A stretch of 63,052 bases of DNA, from contig JAUIGE010000036.1 of assembly GCA_030430205.1 (NCBI GenBank), positions 1 through 63,052 on the forward strand. Reading direction: 5' to 3'. Source of the DNA: Bacteroidia bacterium. GTDB lineage: Bacteria; Bacteroidota; Bacteroidia; J057. A program made the position numbers and the translations under genes. Of this stretch, positions 7,000 to 15,988 are shown piece by piece; positions within the stretch are counted from its first letter, which is position 1, and the number at the start of each line of letters is the position of its first letter. Below the pieces are notes generated by a model. That model was given only the letters and a program-made list of their open reading frames with translations. It had not been told where the DNA came from and did no database searches.

Positions 7000-8832
7000 A
7001 TGAATAAATACCTTTTTTCCATCATACCTTTCTTCATTTTATGTAATCTCCTAGTAGCTCAATCAGGACATCTAATTATCAATGAGGTTTTTTATGATCC
7101 AGATACTTTAACCGGAGATACAAACGGCGATGGAGTATATTCTCAGCAAGATGATGAGTTTATTGAAATTTATAATGCCTCAGGAAAGAATCTTAATGTA
7201 AGTGGTTATAAAATATATAATGATGAGAATTGGGATTTAAAGGTGCCCAACCATATTATTCCAACTGGAACAATCTTACCACCGAAAGGAGTTCTTGTTG
7301 TCTTTGGAGGTGGAAATCCAAATGGTGATTTTGGAGGGGCCATTGTTCAAACTGCTAGTTTTGGAGAATTAGATATCAAAGGCACCTCTGATTTTATCCA
7401 GGTAACAGACACTGGAAGTTCATTGATTGCCGCACTCAATCTGGGACAATTTTCAACTTCTCCTAATGTATCCTACACCAGAAACCCAGATGGTAAAGGA
7501 AACTTTCAGCTACATACCGATAGTACCACTTCTTCCTTTTCTCCTGGCCTTAAAATAGACAACACCGCATTCAATACCGAATACAAGAAAAAACCAGTTT
7601 TTACCAATGACGCAGTTGTACTGGGCCTGTTGATGGCCATTCTCGGCCTGATATTTTGGGCACAGGCCAGCAACATTCCTTTTTTCAAAAAAGTCTATTC
7701 ATTCGTTCCTCCCCTGCTTTTTTGTTATATACTGCCTGCTTTGCTGACTTCTTTTGGGCTGGTGGATCCGGAGGAAAGCAAATTGTATCACGTCGCTTCG
7801 CGCTACTTCCTGCCCGCGAGTTTGATCCTGCTGACGCTCAGCATCGATCTGAAAGAGGTATTCAAATTGGGCCCCAAGGCCCTGATCATGTTTTTGACAG
7901 GCACCTTCGGTGTGATTATCGGTGGACCGATCGCTATACTGGTTACCTCCTGGATAGCTCCGGATATCGTTGGCGGCCAGGGGCCGGAGGCGATCTGGAG
8001 AGGGATGTCTACCATCGCTGGTAGCTGGATCGGAGGAGGAGCCAATCAGGCTTCCATGTATGAAATATTCAAACCCACAGATGGCATTTACTCTACCATG
8101 ATCATCATAGATGTGGTGGTAGCTGAGTTGTGGATGTTTTTCCTCCTGCTGGGTGTCGGCCAGGCCGACAGGATCGACCGCTTTTTCAAAGCGGATAGCA
8201 CGGCGGTCGAGAACCTCAAGCAAAAGATGGAGACTTTTAGCAAGAAGATTACCCGTGTCCCTACGCTCAATGACCTTTTTGTCATTTTGGGCCTGGCACT
8301 TGCCTTCACAGGCCTGGCACACCTGATCGCTGATTGGATCGCACCCCTTATCGAAACCCATGCACCCTTCCTCAAAAAATTCTCGCTGACGAGCAGTTTC
8401 TTCTGGCTGATTATCCTCTCCACGACCTTTGGACTGATCCTTTCATTTACCAAAGCAAGAAGCTACGAAGGGGCTGGCGCTTCCCGCATGGGCAGCGTCT
8501 TTATCTACTTCCTCGTAGCCACGATCGGCATGAAGATGGATTTCGCTGAAATCCTCCATTACTGGGAATTGGTGCTCGTAGGCATCGGATGGATGATCAT
8601 CCATATCGTCCTTCTTGTCGTTGTGGCGAAGGTCATTCGCGCACCTTACTTCTTCCTGGCTGTTGGCAGCAAAGCCAATATCGGCGGAGCAGCCTCCGCG
8701 CCTGTGGTAGCGGCGGCCTTCCATCCGTCTCTGGCGCCTGTGGGCGTTTTGCTGGCAGTTTTGGGATATGCTTTAGGCACCTATGGTGCCTGGTTGTGTG
8801 CTTTGTTGATGGCGGGTGTAGCGCCGGGATAA
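7000..8832 (+). CDS. lamin-tail domain fused to DUF819 membrane protein
   Basis: 610 residues from ATG 7000. The upstream in-frame ATG at 6925 would add 25 residues that overlap the MITE end and antitoxin remnant, whereas 7000 starts a good signal peptide (MNKYLFSIIPFFILCNLLVA). Residues about 25-185 are a lamin-tail-like beta domain (HLIINEVFYDP, DEFIEIYNAS, VSGYKIY, FIQVTD). From about residue 200 (VFTNDAVVLGLLM) to the end it is a DUF819 integral membrane protein with many hydrophobic helices, a glycine-rich SWIGGGANQ segment and a KANIGGAASAP segment. DUF819 proteins are putative transporters of unknown substrate and normally lack this N-terminus. The first 600 bp are clearly AT-rich and the DUF819 part GC-rich. 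Likely cotranscribed with the next two genes. Confidence 0.85.
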   Translation: MNKYLFSIIPFFILCNLLVAQSGHLIINEVFYDPDTLTGDTNGDGVYSQQDDEFIEIYNASGKNLNVSGYKIYNDENWDLKVPNHIIPTGTILPPKGVLVVFGGGNPNGDFGGAIVQTASFGELDIKGTSDFIQVTDTGSSLIAALNLGQFSTSPNVSYTRNPDGKGNFQLHTDSTTSSFSPGLKIDNTAFNTEYKKKPVFTNDAVVLGLLMAILGLIFWAQASNIPFFKKVYSFVPPLLFCYILPALLTSFGLVDPEESKLYHVASRYFLPASLILLTLSIDLKEVFKLGPKALIMFLTGTFGVIIGGPIAILVTSWIAPDIVGGQGPEAIWRGMSTIAGSWIGGGANQASMYEIFKPTDGIYSTMIIIDVVVAELWMFFLLLGVGQADRIDRFFKADSTAVENLKQKMETFSKKITRVPTLNDLFVILGLALAFTGLAHLIADWIAPLIETHAPFLKKFSLTSSFFWLIILSTTFGLILSFTKARSYEGAGASRMGSVFIYFLVATIGMKMDFAEILHYWELVLVGIGWMIIHIVLLVVVAKVIRAPYFFLAVGSKANIGGAASAPVVAAAFHPSLAPVGVLLAVLGYALGTYGAWLCALLMAGVAPG

Positions 8833-9209
8833 TGAACCTCAACCAGATAACCCTCCCCGTTCTGGACGTCCCCAGAGCCATTCTTTTCTACGAAAAGCTT
8901 GGCCTGCGGCTTATCGTGCATACGCACGACGCCTATGCGCGCTTCGAAAGCCCGCAGGGAGATGCCACCTTTTCCCTGCATCAGGTGAGCGAAATGCCGC
9001 AAGGCGAGGGAGCATGGATTTACTTCGAATGTAAAGATTTGGACGCCACAGTAGCGCAGCTACAGACGCAAGGCATCGCCTTTGACGAGCTACCTGAGGA
9101 TAAGTCCTGGCGCTGGCGCGAAGCGCGCCTGAAAGATCCTGATGGAAATCAGCTGATTTTGTATTTTGCAGGTGAGGATAGGAAAAATCCTCCCTGGCGT
9201 ATCTCCTGA
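8832..9209 (+). CDS. VOC (glyoxalase/bleomycin-resistance) superfamily protein
   Basis: 125 residues, starting MNLNQITLPVLDVPRAILFY, which is the usual opening of the vicinal-oxygen-chelate fold. It ends with KDPDGNQLILY, the conserved last metal-ligand strand. The middle has the second beta-alpha-beta unit (AWIYFECKDLDATVAQLQ). The start overlaps the stop of the DUF819 gene by one base (taATG), so translation is probably coupled. A longer in-frame start at 8589 lies inside the DUF819 gene and was rejected. Substrate unknown: such proteins act as lyases, dioxygenases or drug-binding proteins. Confidence 0.9.
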   Translation: MNLNQITLPVLDVPRAILFYEKLGLRLIVHTHDAYARFESPQGDATFSLHQVSEMPQGEGAWIYFECKDLDATVAQLQTQGIAFDELPEDKSWRWREARLKDPDGNQLILYFAGEDRKNPPWRIS

Positions 9210-9224
9210 CCCAATCATATTTCC

Positions 9225-10949
9225 ATGAAATCAATCAAATTATCGCTGCTTCTTCTCCTGTTTACAGGATTCCTTTCTTCCGCCTTTGCCCAGCAAGAGC
9301 GCATCACCCGCTTCGATGTCACCATCGAAATCGCAGCAGATCGTTCGATCACCGTGACTGAGGAGATCAGCGTCTACGCTGCCGGCAATGTGATCCGGCG
9401 GGGTATCACCCGCAGCCTGCCCAAAACCCGCGATTTTCAGGGAAAACAGCGCAACATGCGCTATGATATCCTCGAAATCAAGCGTGACGGCAAAGCCGAA
9501 AATTACCATTCGGAAAACAGTGATGCCTACAAAATCCTGTACCTGGGAGATGAAGATGTCTTCCTGCAAGCCGGAAACTATAGCTACAGCATCAAGTACC
9601 GGGTGCCCAATCAGATCGCTTTGTATGAGGATTTTGATGAACTGTATTGGAATGCCATCGGTACAGATGTGATATTTTCGGTGGAAAAAGCCTCCTGTAG
9701 GGTGATCCTGCCCGAGGGCATTGAGATGCTTCAACATGCCTGTTATACAGGCTCTTATGGGGCAAGTGGAGATGAATGCTCCATGGAGCAGTTGTCAGAT
9801 GCAGAAGGAATTCATTTTGAGGCATTGGCGCCGCTGAATCCTTATCAGGGCCTGACCATCGGCATCGGATTTGAAAAAGGGAAAATGCAGCCTCCCAGCT
9901 TTTTTGAGCGCTTTGGTATTGCCATTGTATTGGGAGCAGGCATGCTGGCTATGCTTGTTTATTTCTTCATCACCTGGCTTCGCCATGGTATAGACCCGCC
10001 CCGACCTACGGTCTTTCCCGTTTTTGAATCGCCCGGAGGGCGCTCACCGGCTGCGCTCAGCTATATCTGGAAAGAGAAGCACACCAACAAAAGTGTGACT
10101 GCCAGCATCATCAATCTGGCGGTGAAAGGCCATATCCATATAGAGGAAATAGAAAAAAGTGGCATACTGAGAAAGTCCAAAGACTATCGGCTGACCCGGT
10201 TGAAAAATGCAAAAGGAGATTTATCCCATGAAGAAAGAAACCTACTGGCCAGTTTATTGGGAAGTAGTAATTCTTTTACCATAGATGGAGAGTATAGCAG
10301 CAAAATGGAAAAAGCAGTCAAAAAGCACCGGACTGCGCTCGAAAGCAAGCTGAAGGCTTTTGTCACAGAAGGCAATAACCACCAGTTTCTGGCGCTGCCG
10401 ATTATAGGGGCCTCGCTTTTTTGGGGGGCATGCGTAGCATGGTTTGCGCTGGGTAGCGGAGATGTGGGATCACAAGGTGTCAACTCCGGTATGGGCCCCA
10501 ATTTTTTGGCACTTATCCTCTTCCTGCCGCTGGCACTTGTCGGAATTTTGGCATATGCTTTCCTGATCAGAAAGCCCAGCAGAGAAATGCAATCGCTGAA
10601 ATCAGCGATCGAAGGCTTCCAGATGTATCTGGAAATGGCAGAAGAAGAGCGCCTCAAGGTCAATGACCCCTTTGATCGGGCACCCGATCATTTTGAAGAA
10701 TTGCTTCCCTATGCCATCGCCCTGGGCGTAGAAAATGAATGGTCTGACTCCTTCAAAAAGACGCTGGAAAAAGCCAGCTACGAACCTAAATGGAGTAATA
10801 ATCCTTATTTCTACCACCATCCGGGCTACTACCGCAGCTTCTCGCGCACGATGTCTACAGCTTCTACACCGCCCTCTTCCAGTGGAGGTAGTGGCGGCGG
10901 CGGATTTTCCGGCGGCGGCGGCGGTGGCGGCGGTGTTGGAGGATGGTAA
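9225..10949 (+). CDS. DUF2207 membrane protein with glycine-rich tail
   Basis: 574 residues. The signal peptide MKSIKLSLLLLLFTGFLSSAFA is followed by an extracytoplasmic beta domain (ITRFDVTIEIAADRSITVTE, RGITRSLP) typical of DUF2207. A membrane segment lies near residues 228-250 (GIAIVLGAGMLAMLVYFFI). A cytoplasmic winged-helix-like part (AASIINLAVKGHIHIEE-type) and two further membrane helices (FLALPIIGASLFWGACVAW and FLALILFLPLALVGILAYAF) follow. It ends in a Gly/Ser run (SGGGGFSGGGG) as in many family members. Function unknown; 16 bp after the VOC gene, so probably in the same operon. Confidence 0.9.
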   Translation: MKSIKLSLLLLLFTGFLSSAFAQQERITRFDVTIEIAADRSITVTEEISVYAAGNVIRRGITRSLPKTRDFQGKQRNMRYDILEIKRDGKAENYHSENSDAYKILYLGDEDVFLQAGNYSYSIKYRVPNQIALYEDFDELYWNAIGTDVIFSVEKASCRVILPEGIEMLQHACYTGSYGASGDECSMEQLSDAEGIHFEALAPLNPYQGLTIGIGFEKGKMQPPSFFERFGIAIVLGAGMLAMLVYFFITWLRHGIDPPRPTVFPVFESPGGRSPAALSYIWKEKHTNKSVTASIINLAVKGHIHIEEIEKSGILRKSKDYRLTRLKNAKGDLSHEERNLLASLLGSSNSFTIDGEYSSKMEKAVKKHRTALESKLKAFVTEGNNHQFLALPIIGASLFWGACVAWFALGSGDVGSQGVNSGMGPNFLALILFLPLALVGILAYAFLIRKPSREMQSLKSAIEGFQMYLEMAEEERLKVNDPFDRAPDHFEELLPYAIALGVENEWSDSFKKTLEKASYEPKWSNNPYFYHHPGYYRSFSRTMSTASTPPSSSGGSGGGGFSGGGGGGGGVGGW

Positions 10950-10957
10950 GAAAACGA

Positions 10958-11029
10958 AGTTTGAGTTCGCGTACAGCTTTGAGTACAAGACCCCATGGCC
11001 GTACTAAAACTCGTACCCAAACTCAAACT
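10958..11029. terminator. inverted repeat between convergent genes
   Basis: agtttgagttcgcgtac (10958-10974) pairs with gtacccaaactcaaact (11013-11029) at 14 of 17 positions, with a 38-nt loop that contains a further gagtac/gtact pair. It sits between the stops of the DUF2207 gene and the phosphohexomutase gene, where a shared two-way terminator would be expected. It has no long T-run, so termination is inferred from position and symmetry. Confidence 0.5.
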
Positions 11030-11032
11030 CTC

Positions 11033-12769
11033 TTAAACGACTGCCTGAATCTGCGATTCAATCCTGCCAATCTTCTCGCCCAATGCGGCATAGACCGCAT
11101 CAAAATCCTCTGCACGCGCCAGGGGTGCATTCACACTGATGTAAAATTTGATTTTCGGCTCGGTGCCGGACGGACGGGCGGAAACCTTGGTTCCGCTGGC
11201 GGTCAGGAATTGCAGCACATTGCTTTTGGGAAAAGCGATGGGCGATACCTTACCTGAAGCCAGGTCCTGGCTGGTTTTCGCCTGGTAGTCAATGGCGGTA
11301 GTCACCGCTTCTCCGTCGATAGAATCGAGGGGCGTAGCGCGCAGCTTCGCCATCAAGGCCTGAATCTCTTCAGCGCCGGCTTTGCCGGTTTTTTTGATAG
11401 AAATCAAATGCTCGCGGTACATGCCAAATTGCAGGTACATCTCCGTGAGCATATCGAAAAGGGATTGTCCCTTGTCTTTGGCATAAGCCACCAGCTCGGC
11501 GATCATGGCGCAGGAGGCAACCGCATCTTTGTCGCGGACGGAGTCCCCGATCAGGTAGCCATAGCTCTCCTCGCCACCGGCGATATATTCTTTTTTGCCT
11601 TCATTTTCCAATAAAACAGCAGCGATCCACTTAAAGCCTGTGAGGGTATTGATGCACTCCACGCCAAAGTGATCGGCGATCACATCGATCAGATCTGTGG
11701 TCACGATGGTATTGCAAATGTACTGATTGCCAGTGAGTTTGCCTTTGGCTTCCCATTGCTTGAGCAAATAATAGATCAGCAAAGCGCCGGTCTGGTTGCC
11801 ATTGAGCAACTGCCACTCGCCATGGTGATTTTTCACCCCTATGCCCACGCGGTCCGCGTCGGGATCGGTAGCCATGACGAGGTCCGCGTCTATCGCTTTG
11901 GCCCTGGCCAGGGCGATGCTCATCGCTTCGGTTTCCTCCGGATTGGGATAAACGACCGTCGGGAAGTTGCCGTCAGGCGTAGCCTGCTCCTCTACGATAT
12001 GGACGTTGGTGAAGCCGAGTTTCGCCAGGATTGCTGGGACCATGGTGATGCCCGTTCCATGGATGGAAGAAAAGACGATTTTGAGGTCTTGCTGATTTTT
12101 GATCGCCTCTGGTGTGACCACATTGGCTGCCACGGCCTCCAGGTAAGGCACATCTATCTCTGCGCTGATGCGCTTGATTTTGCTTTCGTCCGCCTGAAAA
12201 TTCACATCATCTACGCTGAGGATTTTGTTCACCTCGGTGATGATGTTTTTGTCATGTGGAGGCGTCACCTGCGCCCCATCGTTCCAGTAGGCTTTGTAGC
12301 CGTTGTATTCCTTGGGATTATGTGAAGCTGTGAGCACGACACCACTTTTGCAGCCCAGATGCCGGATGGCAAAGCTCAGTTCCGGCGTAGGCCGCAAGGC
12401 TTCAAAAAGATATACCTGTATGCCATTGGCAGAGAAAACGCCGGCGGTCACCTCGCCAAAATATTGGCTGTTGTTGCGGCTATCGTAGGCGATGGCTACG
12501 CTGATCTGCTCGCCGGGATAGGTCATCCGGAGGTAATTGGCGAGTCCCTGGGTCGCCATGCCCAGGGTGTATTTATTCACCCGATTGGAGCCGATGCCCA
12601 TGATGCCGCGCAGGCCACCGGTACCAAATTCGAGGTTTCTGTAAAAAGAATCGACCAACTCATCGGTATTTTCGCTTGCCATCATTTTGCGAATTTCTGC
12701 TTTGGAAGCTTCGTCTATATTGCTGTCGAGCCATGCCTGTGCGCGTTGTTTCTCTGCTGATGCTGTCAT
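11033..12769 (-). CDS. phosphoglucomutase/phosphomannomutase
   Basis: 578 residues from ATG 12769 (MTASAEKQRAQAWLDSNIDE). The frame is open for 41 more codons upstream, but those residues (MFFPARFLSQALILPEL) do not resemble the family. Alpha-D-phosphohexomutase interconverting hexose-1- and -6-phosphates. The phosphoserine loop is VVLTASHNPKEYNGYK, the Mg-binding loop DPDADRVGIG, the sugar-binding loop GGEESYGYLIGD, and the C-terminal phosphate-binding loop RPSGTEPKIKFY. Domain order and length match the group of long bacterial phosphoglucomutases (PgcA/Pgm2-like). Monocistronic, convergent with the DUF2207 gene. Confidence 0.95.
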   Translation of the reverse strand: MTASAEKQRAQAWLDSNIDEASKAEIRKMMASENTDELVDSFYRNLEFGTGGLRGIMGIGSNRVNKYTLGMATQGLANYLRMTYPGEQISVAIAYDSRNNSQYFGEVTAGVFSANGIQVYLFEALRPTPELSFAIRHLGCKSGVVLTASHNPKEYNGYKAYWNDGAQVTPPHDKNIITEVNKILSVDDVNFQADESKIKRISAEIDVPYLEAVAANVVTPEAIKNQQDLKIVFSSIHGTGITMVPAILAKLGFTNVHIVEEQATPDGNFPTVVYPNPEETEAMSIALARAKAIDADLVMATDPDADRVGIGVKNHHGEWQLLNGNQTGALLIYYLLKQWEAKGKLTGNQYICNTIVTTDLIDVIADHFGVECINTLTGFKWIAAVLLENEGKKEYIAGGEESYGYLIGDSVRDKDAVASCAMIAELVAYAKDKGQSLFDMLTEMYLQFGMYREHLISIKKTGKAGAEEIQALMAKLRATPLDSIDGEAVTTAIDYQAKTSQDLASGKVSPIAFPKSNVLQFLTASGTKVSARPSGTEPKIKFYISVNAPLARAEDFDAVYAALGEKIGRIESQIQAVV

Positions 12770-12909
12770 AAGGGTAGTTTTGTTGTTTCGGGTTTTGAGT
12801 TTTGGGTTCGAATATAATAAATGCTTTTCGGATGTAGCAGATAGCTCAGGCAAAATGAGTGCCTGGGACAAAAAACGAGCAGGGAAAAACACCGTTTTGT
12901 AGTGCTGGA

Positions 12910-15057
12910 TTAAGTATTCTCTGGTATAATCAGGCTGGCTATAGCCCCTTTTTCAGAATGATTGTAAATCGCCAGCGATGCACCAATTTGACTACAGAGT
13001 TTTTGGGAAAGATAAAGCCCCATGCCCTGGGAGCTTTCTCCGTTGGTAGGCTGTGCGCTTAAGGTCTGAAACTGCTTAAACATATTGGAAAAGTCTGCCT
13101 CTTGGAAGCCTGGGCCCCGGTCACGGATGGTATAGTGGTATCCATCAGATTGATTCGTAAGGCATACATCTATCTCACTGTTTAGGGGTGCGTATTTGAT
13201 TGCATTTGAAAGCAAGTTCTCCAGTACGAGTTGCAAGGCTTCCTGATTGGTTTGAATTGTCTTTTCTTCGGGAAGAAATTGTTTATGGATTTGTATTCCC
13301 TTTTTGAATGCTTTAGACTGATATTTTTCAATAGCGGACTCCATCCGCTGATTTAGTTTTGTTCCACTTTTTTGGCTTATTTCCAGGTTTTCTGGCTGAT
13401 CTTCAGCATCCATGATTCGCTCACTGAAATGGTCTATCTCAGATGCCGCATGGGCGATTTCAGCGATTTCAGCCTGCGTTTCCTCCTCTTTTCCTTTATT
13501 TTCTTCCCAATTACCCAATAAATTTGCTACAATAATCTGTATCCGCATCAGCGGACTTCGTAAGTCATGTGTGAGCAACCTAAGGATAAGCTGACGCTCC
13601 CTAAACATACTTTTCAGGCGGTGATTTTGATTGTCTATGATTTTCCAGGTGTGTAGCAAACGATTCCGCTGAGAAGCGATAATTATCAGAGCTATAACAG
13701 TGACGATTAGAATGCCAATAGATGCCAGGAGGAAGTAAAACCGATGTTGAGATTGACTCTTAGAGAGAGCTAATTCCCTGGAAATAAATTCTTTTTCTTG
13801 TTCTGACTTTTCGAGATCATATTCCATTTGAATATTGTCAATCATTCGATCATTTTTGATTCTGTTTAGGCTATCACTTAAGCGGTGATACCGCTGGTAA
13901 TAGGTCATGGCTGAAACTATGTTTCCCCCTAAGCTATCTACTTTTGCCAGCCTATAGAGCAAGTGTATCTGACCTGTATAGTTTCCCAGCTGAATAGCCG
14001 CATCAAGAGCCCGATTGTAGTGGTTTTTCGCCTGTGAATAGTTCCCTCTAAATATTTCAAAATTTCCCTTTTCTAATTCCAGGTCAGTATTCATTGCATC
14101 CAATTGATTCGTTTTAATGAGCGTTTCTGCCATCTCTATTTCGTGTTGAATCCTATTCTGATCACCCTTCATTGACATGAGACAGGCTGCCCGTTGGAAT
14201 CGGATTTTTACCTGCAAAAAGGGATCCTCAGTTAATATACTCTCATGAAGAGCTGAATCAAGCATAGAGATGGTCTGTGCCCACATGCTCTGTTTAAGAT
14301 ATACTGCAGACAGATTGAGGTAAAGCCTTCCCTTCAATTGCGTATCGGGGATGGTATCCACCAACTTGAGAATCTCCCGAAATTGCGATTCAGCTCGGTC
14401 TAGAGAATCTAAATCATAGTAGACGAGTCCCCAGTTCAACCTGACACTGTTTTTCTGCTGAACTGTAGCATTCTCACTTTCAAAGAGCACCAATGCCCGT
14501 TTATAATGTATAGAGGCATCAAAGAGCGACCCCATCAGGTACTCAACCAATCCCAGATTATTATAGAAAACACCGGTTTCAATCGAAATGTGAGAGGATT
14601 GAATCGCTTGTAAATAGCTCTTCCTGGCCTCAATCAGGTTCCCTTTTTCCTGATAAAGTCTGCCCAATAGACCGTAGTACTTACTTGCCCCATTGAAATA
14701 GGCTACTAAATCGGGCTTTGATAGAATTGTGTGTAGTTCGCTGATGCCTTCATCGAACTTTCCCTGGGAACTGAAGCCTTGACTTTTCAAAAACACGATT
14801 TCTCCTTTTTGCCTGAGAAAAGGGCGGTCCAGGGTCTGTTCCAACTGAGTAAGAAGGCTGTCAGCCTCTTCGATTAGGGCCATAGACAATGGCAGATCGG
14901 TAGGCATCAGAGAAGGGATGGAGTCAAGTAAGGCCTCGATCCGTATTGTATCTGCGATCGAAAGCTGCTGGGTTTCCTTTCCTAAGACACTTTTTCCAAA
15001 TAGACATACCAGAGCAGGGATAAAAAAAACAGAAAAATACCGAATTCGCCTACGCAT
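12910..15057 (-). CDS. TPR sensor histidine kinase
   Basis: 715 residues. The signal/anchor is MRRRIRYFSVFFIPALVCLF. A periplasmic region of TPR-like helix pairs follows (about residues 50-390, for example YYGLLGRLYQEKGNLIEARK), then a membrane helix (FYFLLASIGILIVTVIALII), a short linker coiled coil, the HisKA dimerisation domain with phospho-acceptor His497 in LLTHDLRSPLMR, and the HATPase domain (N box VLENLLSNAIKYAP, G1 DRGPGF, G2 GMGLYLSQ). Inner-membrane sensor; ligand unknown. Divergent from the LuxR-type response regulator 283 bp away, its likely partner. Confidence 0.92.
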   Translation of the reverse strand: MRRRIRYFSVFFIPALVCLFGKSVLGKETQQLSIADTIRIEALLDSIPSLMPTDLPLSMALIEEADSLLTQLEQTLDRPFLRQKGEIVFLKSQGFSSQGKFDEGISELHTILSKPDLVAYFNGASKYYGLLGRLYQEKGNLIEARKSYLQAIQSSHISIETGVFYNNLGLVEYLMGSLFDASIHYKRALVLFESENATVQQKNSVRLNWGLVYYDLDSLDRAESQFREILKLVDTIPDTQLKGRLYLNLSAVYLKQSMWAQTISMLDSALHESILTEDPFLQVKIRFQRAACLMSMKGDQNRIQHEIEMAETLIKTNQLDAMNTDLELEKGNFEIFRGNYSQAKNHYNRALDAAIQLGNYTGQIHLLYRLAKVDSLGGNIVSAMTYYQRYHRLSDSLNRIKNDRMIDNIQMEYDLEKSEQEKEFISRELALSKSQSQHRFYFLLASIGILIVTVIALIIIASQRNRLLHTWKIIDNQNHRLKSMFRERQLILRLLTHDLRSPLMRIQIIVANLLGNWEENKGKEEETQAEIAEIAHAASEIDHFSERIMDAEDQPENLEISQKSGTKLNQRMESAIEKYQSKAFKKGIQIHKQFLPEEKTIQTNQEALQLVLENLLSNAIKYAPLNSEIDVCLTNQSDGYHYTIRDRGPGFQEADFSNMFKQFQTLSAQPTNGESSQGMGLYLSQKLCSQIGASLAIYNHSEKGAIASLIIPENT

Positions 15058-15121
15058 AATTCCTTTAATAAAAAACCTTATATACCATCATCATGTAGGT
15101 GACACATGATTTTCCCCTCTA

Positions 15122-15129
15122 TACCTTTG
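15122..15129 (+). promoter_or_regulatory. -7 box (TAnnTTTG) upstream of leader and response regulator
   Basis: TACCTTTG matches the Bacteroidota consensus TAnnTTTG. Transcription starting a few bases downstream would run through the seven-codon leader (15219) and the terminator-like hairpin (15245-15278) before reaching the response regulator gene. Confidence 0.4.
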
Positions 15130-15218
15130 CAATACTTAACATGAAAAAGTAATTGGATGTATGCATACTGCTATGCGCTACAATATAAAATATTCTATTT
15201 ATTAATAGGAGGAAGACT

Positions 15219-15242
15219 ATGCATTTACCCTATTTATTATAA
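15219..15242 (+). CDS. possible seven-residue leader peptide
   Basis: ATG CAT TTA CCC TAT TTA TTA TAA, product MHLPYLL. It is preceded by AGGAGG (15207-15212) with a 6-nt spacer, a strong Shine-Dalgarno sequence in a genome that mostly lacks them. The stop is two bases before a terminator-like hairpin. Together they look like a transcription attenuator or a short leader RNA. No amino acid is strongly repeated except leucine (3 of 7). Confidence 0.35.
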   Translation: MHLPYLL

Positions 15243-15244
15243 TT

Positions 15245-15278
15245 AGCGAAGGTGTCTCTCCGATGCCTTCGCTTTTTT
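15245..15278 (+). terminator. rho-independent terminator-like hairpin upstream of response regulator
   Basis: The stem agcgaagg/ccttcgct (15245-15252 with 15266-15273) can extend inward by four more pairs (two wobble) to a 5-nt loop, and it is followed by six T. It is intrinsic-terminator-like on the plus strand, 63 bp before the response regulator start. No ordinary gene ends here; the only candidate transcript is the short leader starting near 15135. Confidence 0.7.
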
Positions 15279-15340
15279 AAACAAAAGGGTAGCTTTAACA
15301 TGGTGAATGATAAGGTGAAATTAAGTTAAAACCAGAAGAC

Positions 15341-15988
15341 ATGATCAATTTAGCACTTATAGATGATGACGTGAAAATTGCAAGTAGGCTTCATGGCTGG
15401 TTAAGTGCAAAGCCAGAAGTATTCTCTGAAGGTCATTTCCAGACAGTTAATGGTTTATTAGAGTCAAAAAGTGAGTTAGAAGAACTAGATATTATTTTGT
15501 TGGATATTGAGTTGGATGGAACCAACGGAATAACTCAAATTGGAAGAATAAAGGAAGTTTTTCCCAATGTGCAGATTATTATTTTAAGCTCGCATGGAGG
15601 AGAAGAGTATGTTTTTTCTGCCCTGAGAGCGGGGGCTGAAAGTTATTGTTTGAAGGGTAGAAACCCAGAGAACCTATGGGAGGCGATCAAAGATACCTAT
15701 GAGAAAGGATCTTATCTGGATCCCTTAGTCGCACGAAAGGTGACGAATTATTTTTCAAAGAAAAGTGAAAAAGACCCCAATAGATTGCTTACCGATCGGG
15801 AGCTGGAGGTGGTACAGGGATTAGTGGATGGGCTAAGCTATAAACTCATTGCTGTTCGTATGGGAATAGCCCTTAATACAGTAAGGCATTTCATTAAAGT
15901 GATTTACAAAAAACTGGAAATCAACAGTAAATCTGAAATCATCGCAAAAGCTTATAAAGGAGAGATAGAAGGCTTTAAGATTGGGTAA
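15341..15988 (+). CDS. LuxR/NarL-family response regulator
   Basis: 215 residues. The receiver domain (1-120) has the acidic cluster IDDD at residues 7-10, phospho-acceptor Asp55 in LLDIELDG, and the conserved Lys in CLKGRNP. The C-terminal LuxR helix-turn-helix has LTDRELEVVQGLVDG and VRHFIKVIYKKLEI. It would bind DNA as a phosphorylated dimer. It is divergent from the TPR histidine kinase and 345 bp upstream of the giant adhesin gene on the same strand, so it may control either its own kinase or the adhesin; no binding site could be assigned. Confidence 0.93.
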   Translation: MINLALIDDDVKIASRLHGWLSAKPEVFSEGHFQTVNGLLESKSELEELDIILLDIELDGTNGITQIGRIKEVFPNVQIIILSSHGGEEYVFSALRAGAESYCLKGRNPENLWEAIKDTYEKGSYLDPLVARKVTNYFSKKSEKDPNRLLTDRELEVVQGLVDGLSYKLIAVRMGIALNTVRHFIKVIYKKLEINSKSEIIAKAYKGEIEGFKIG

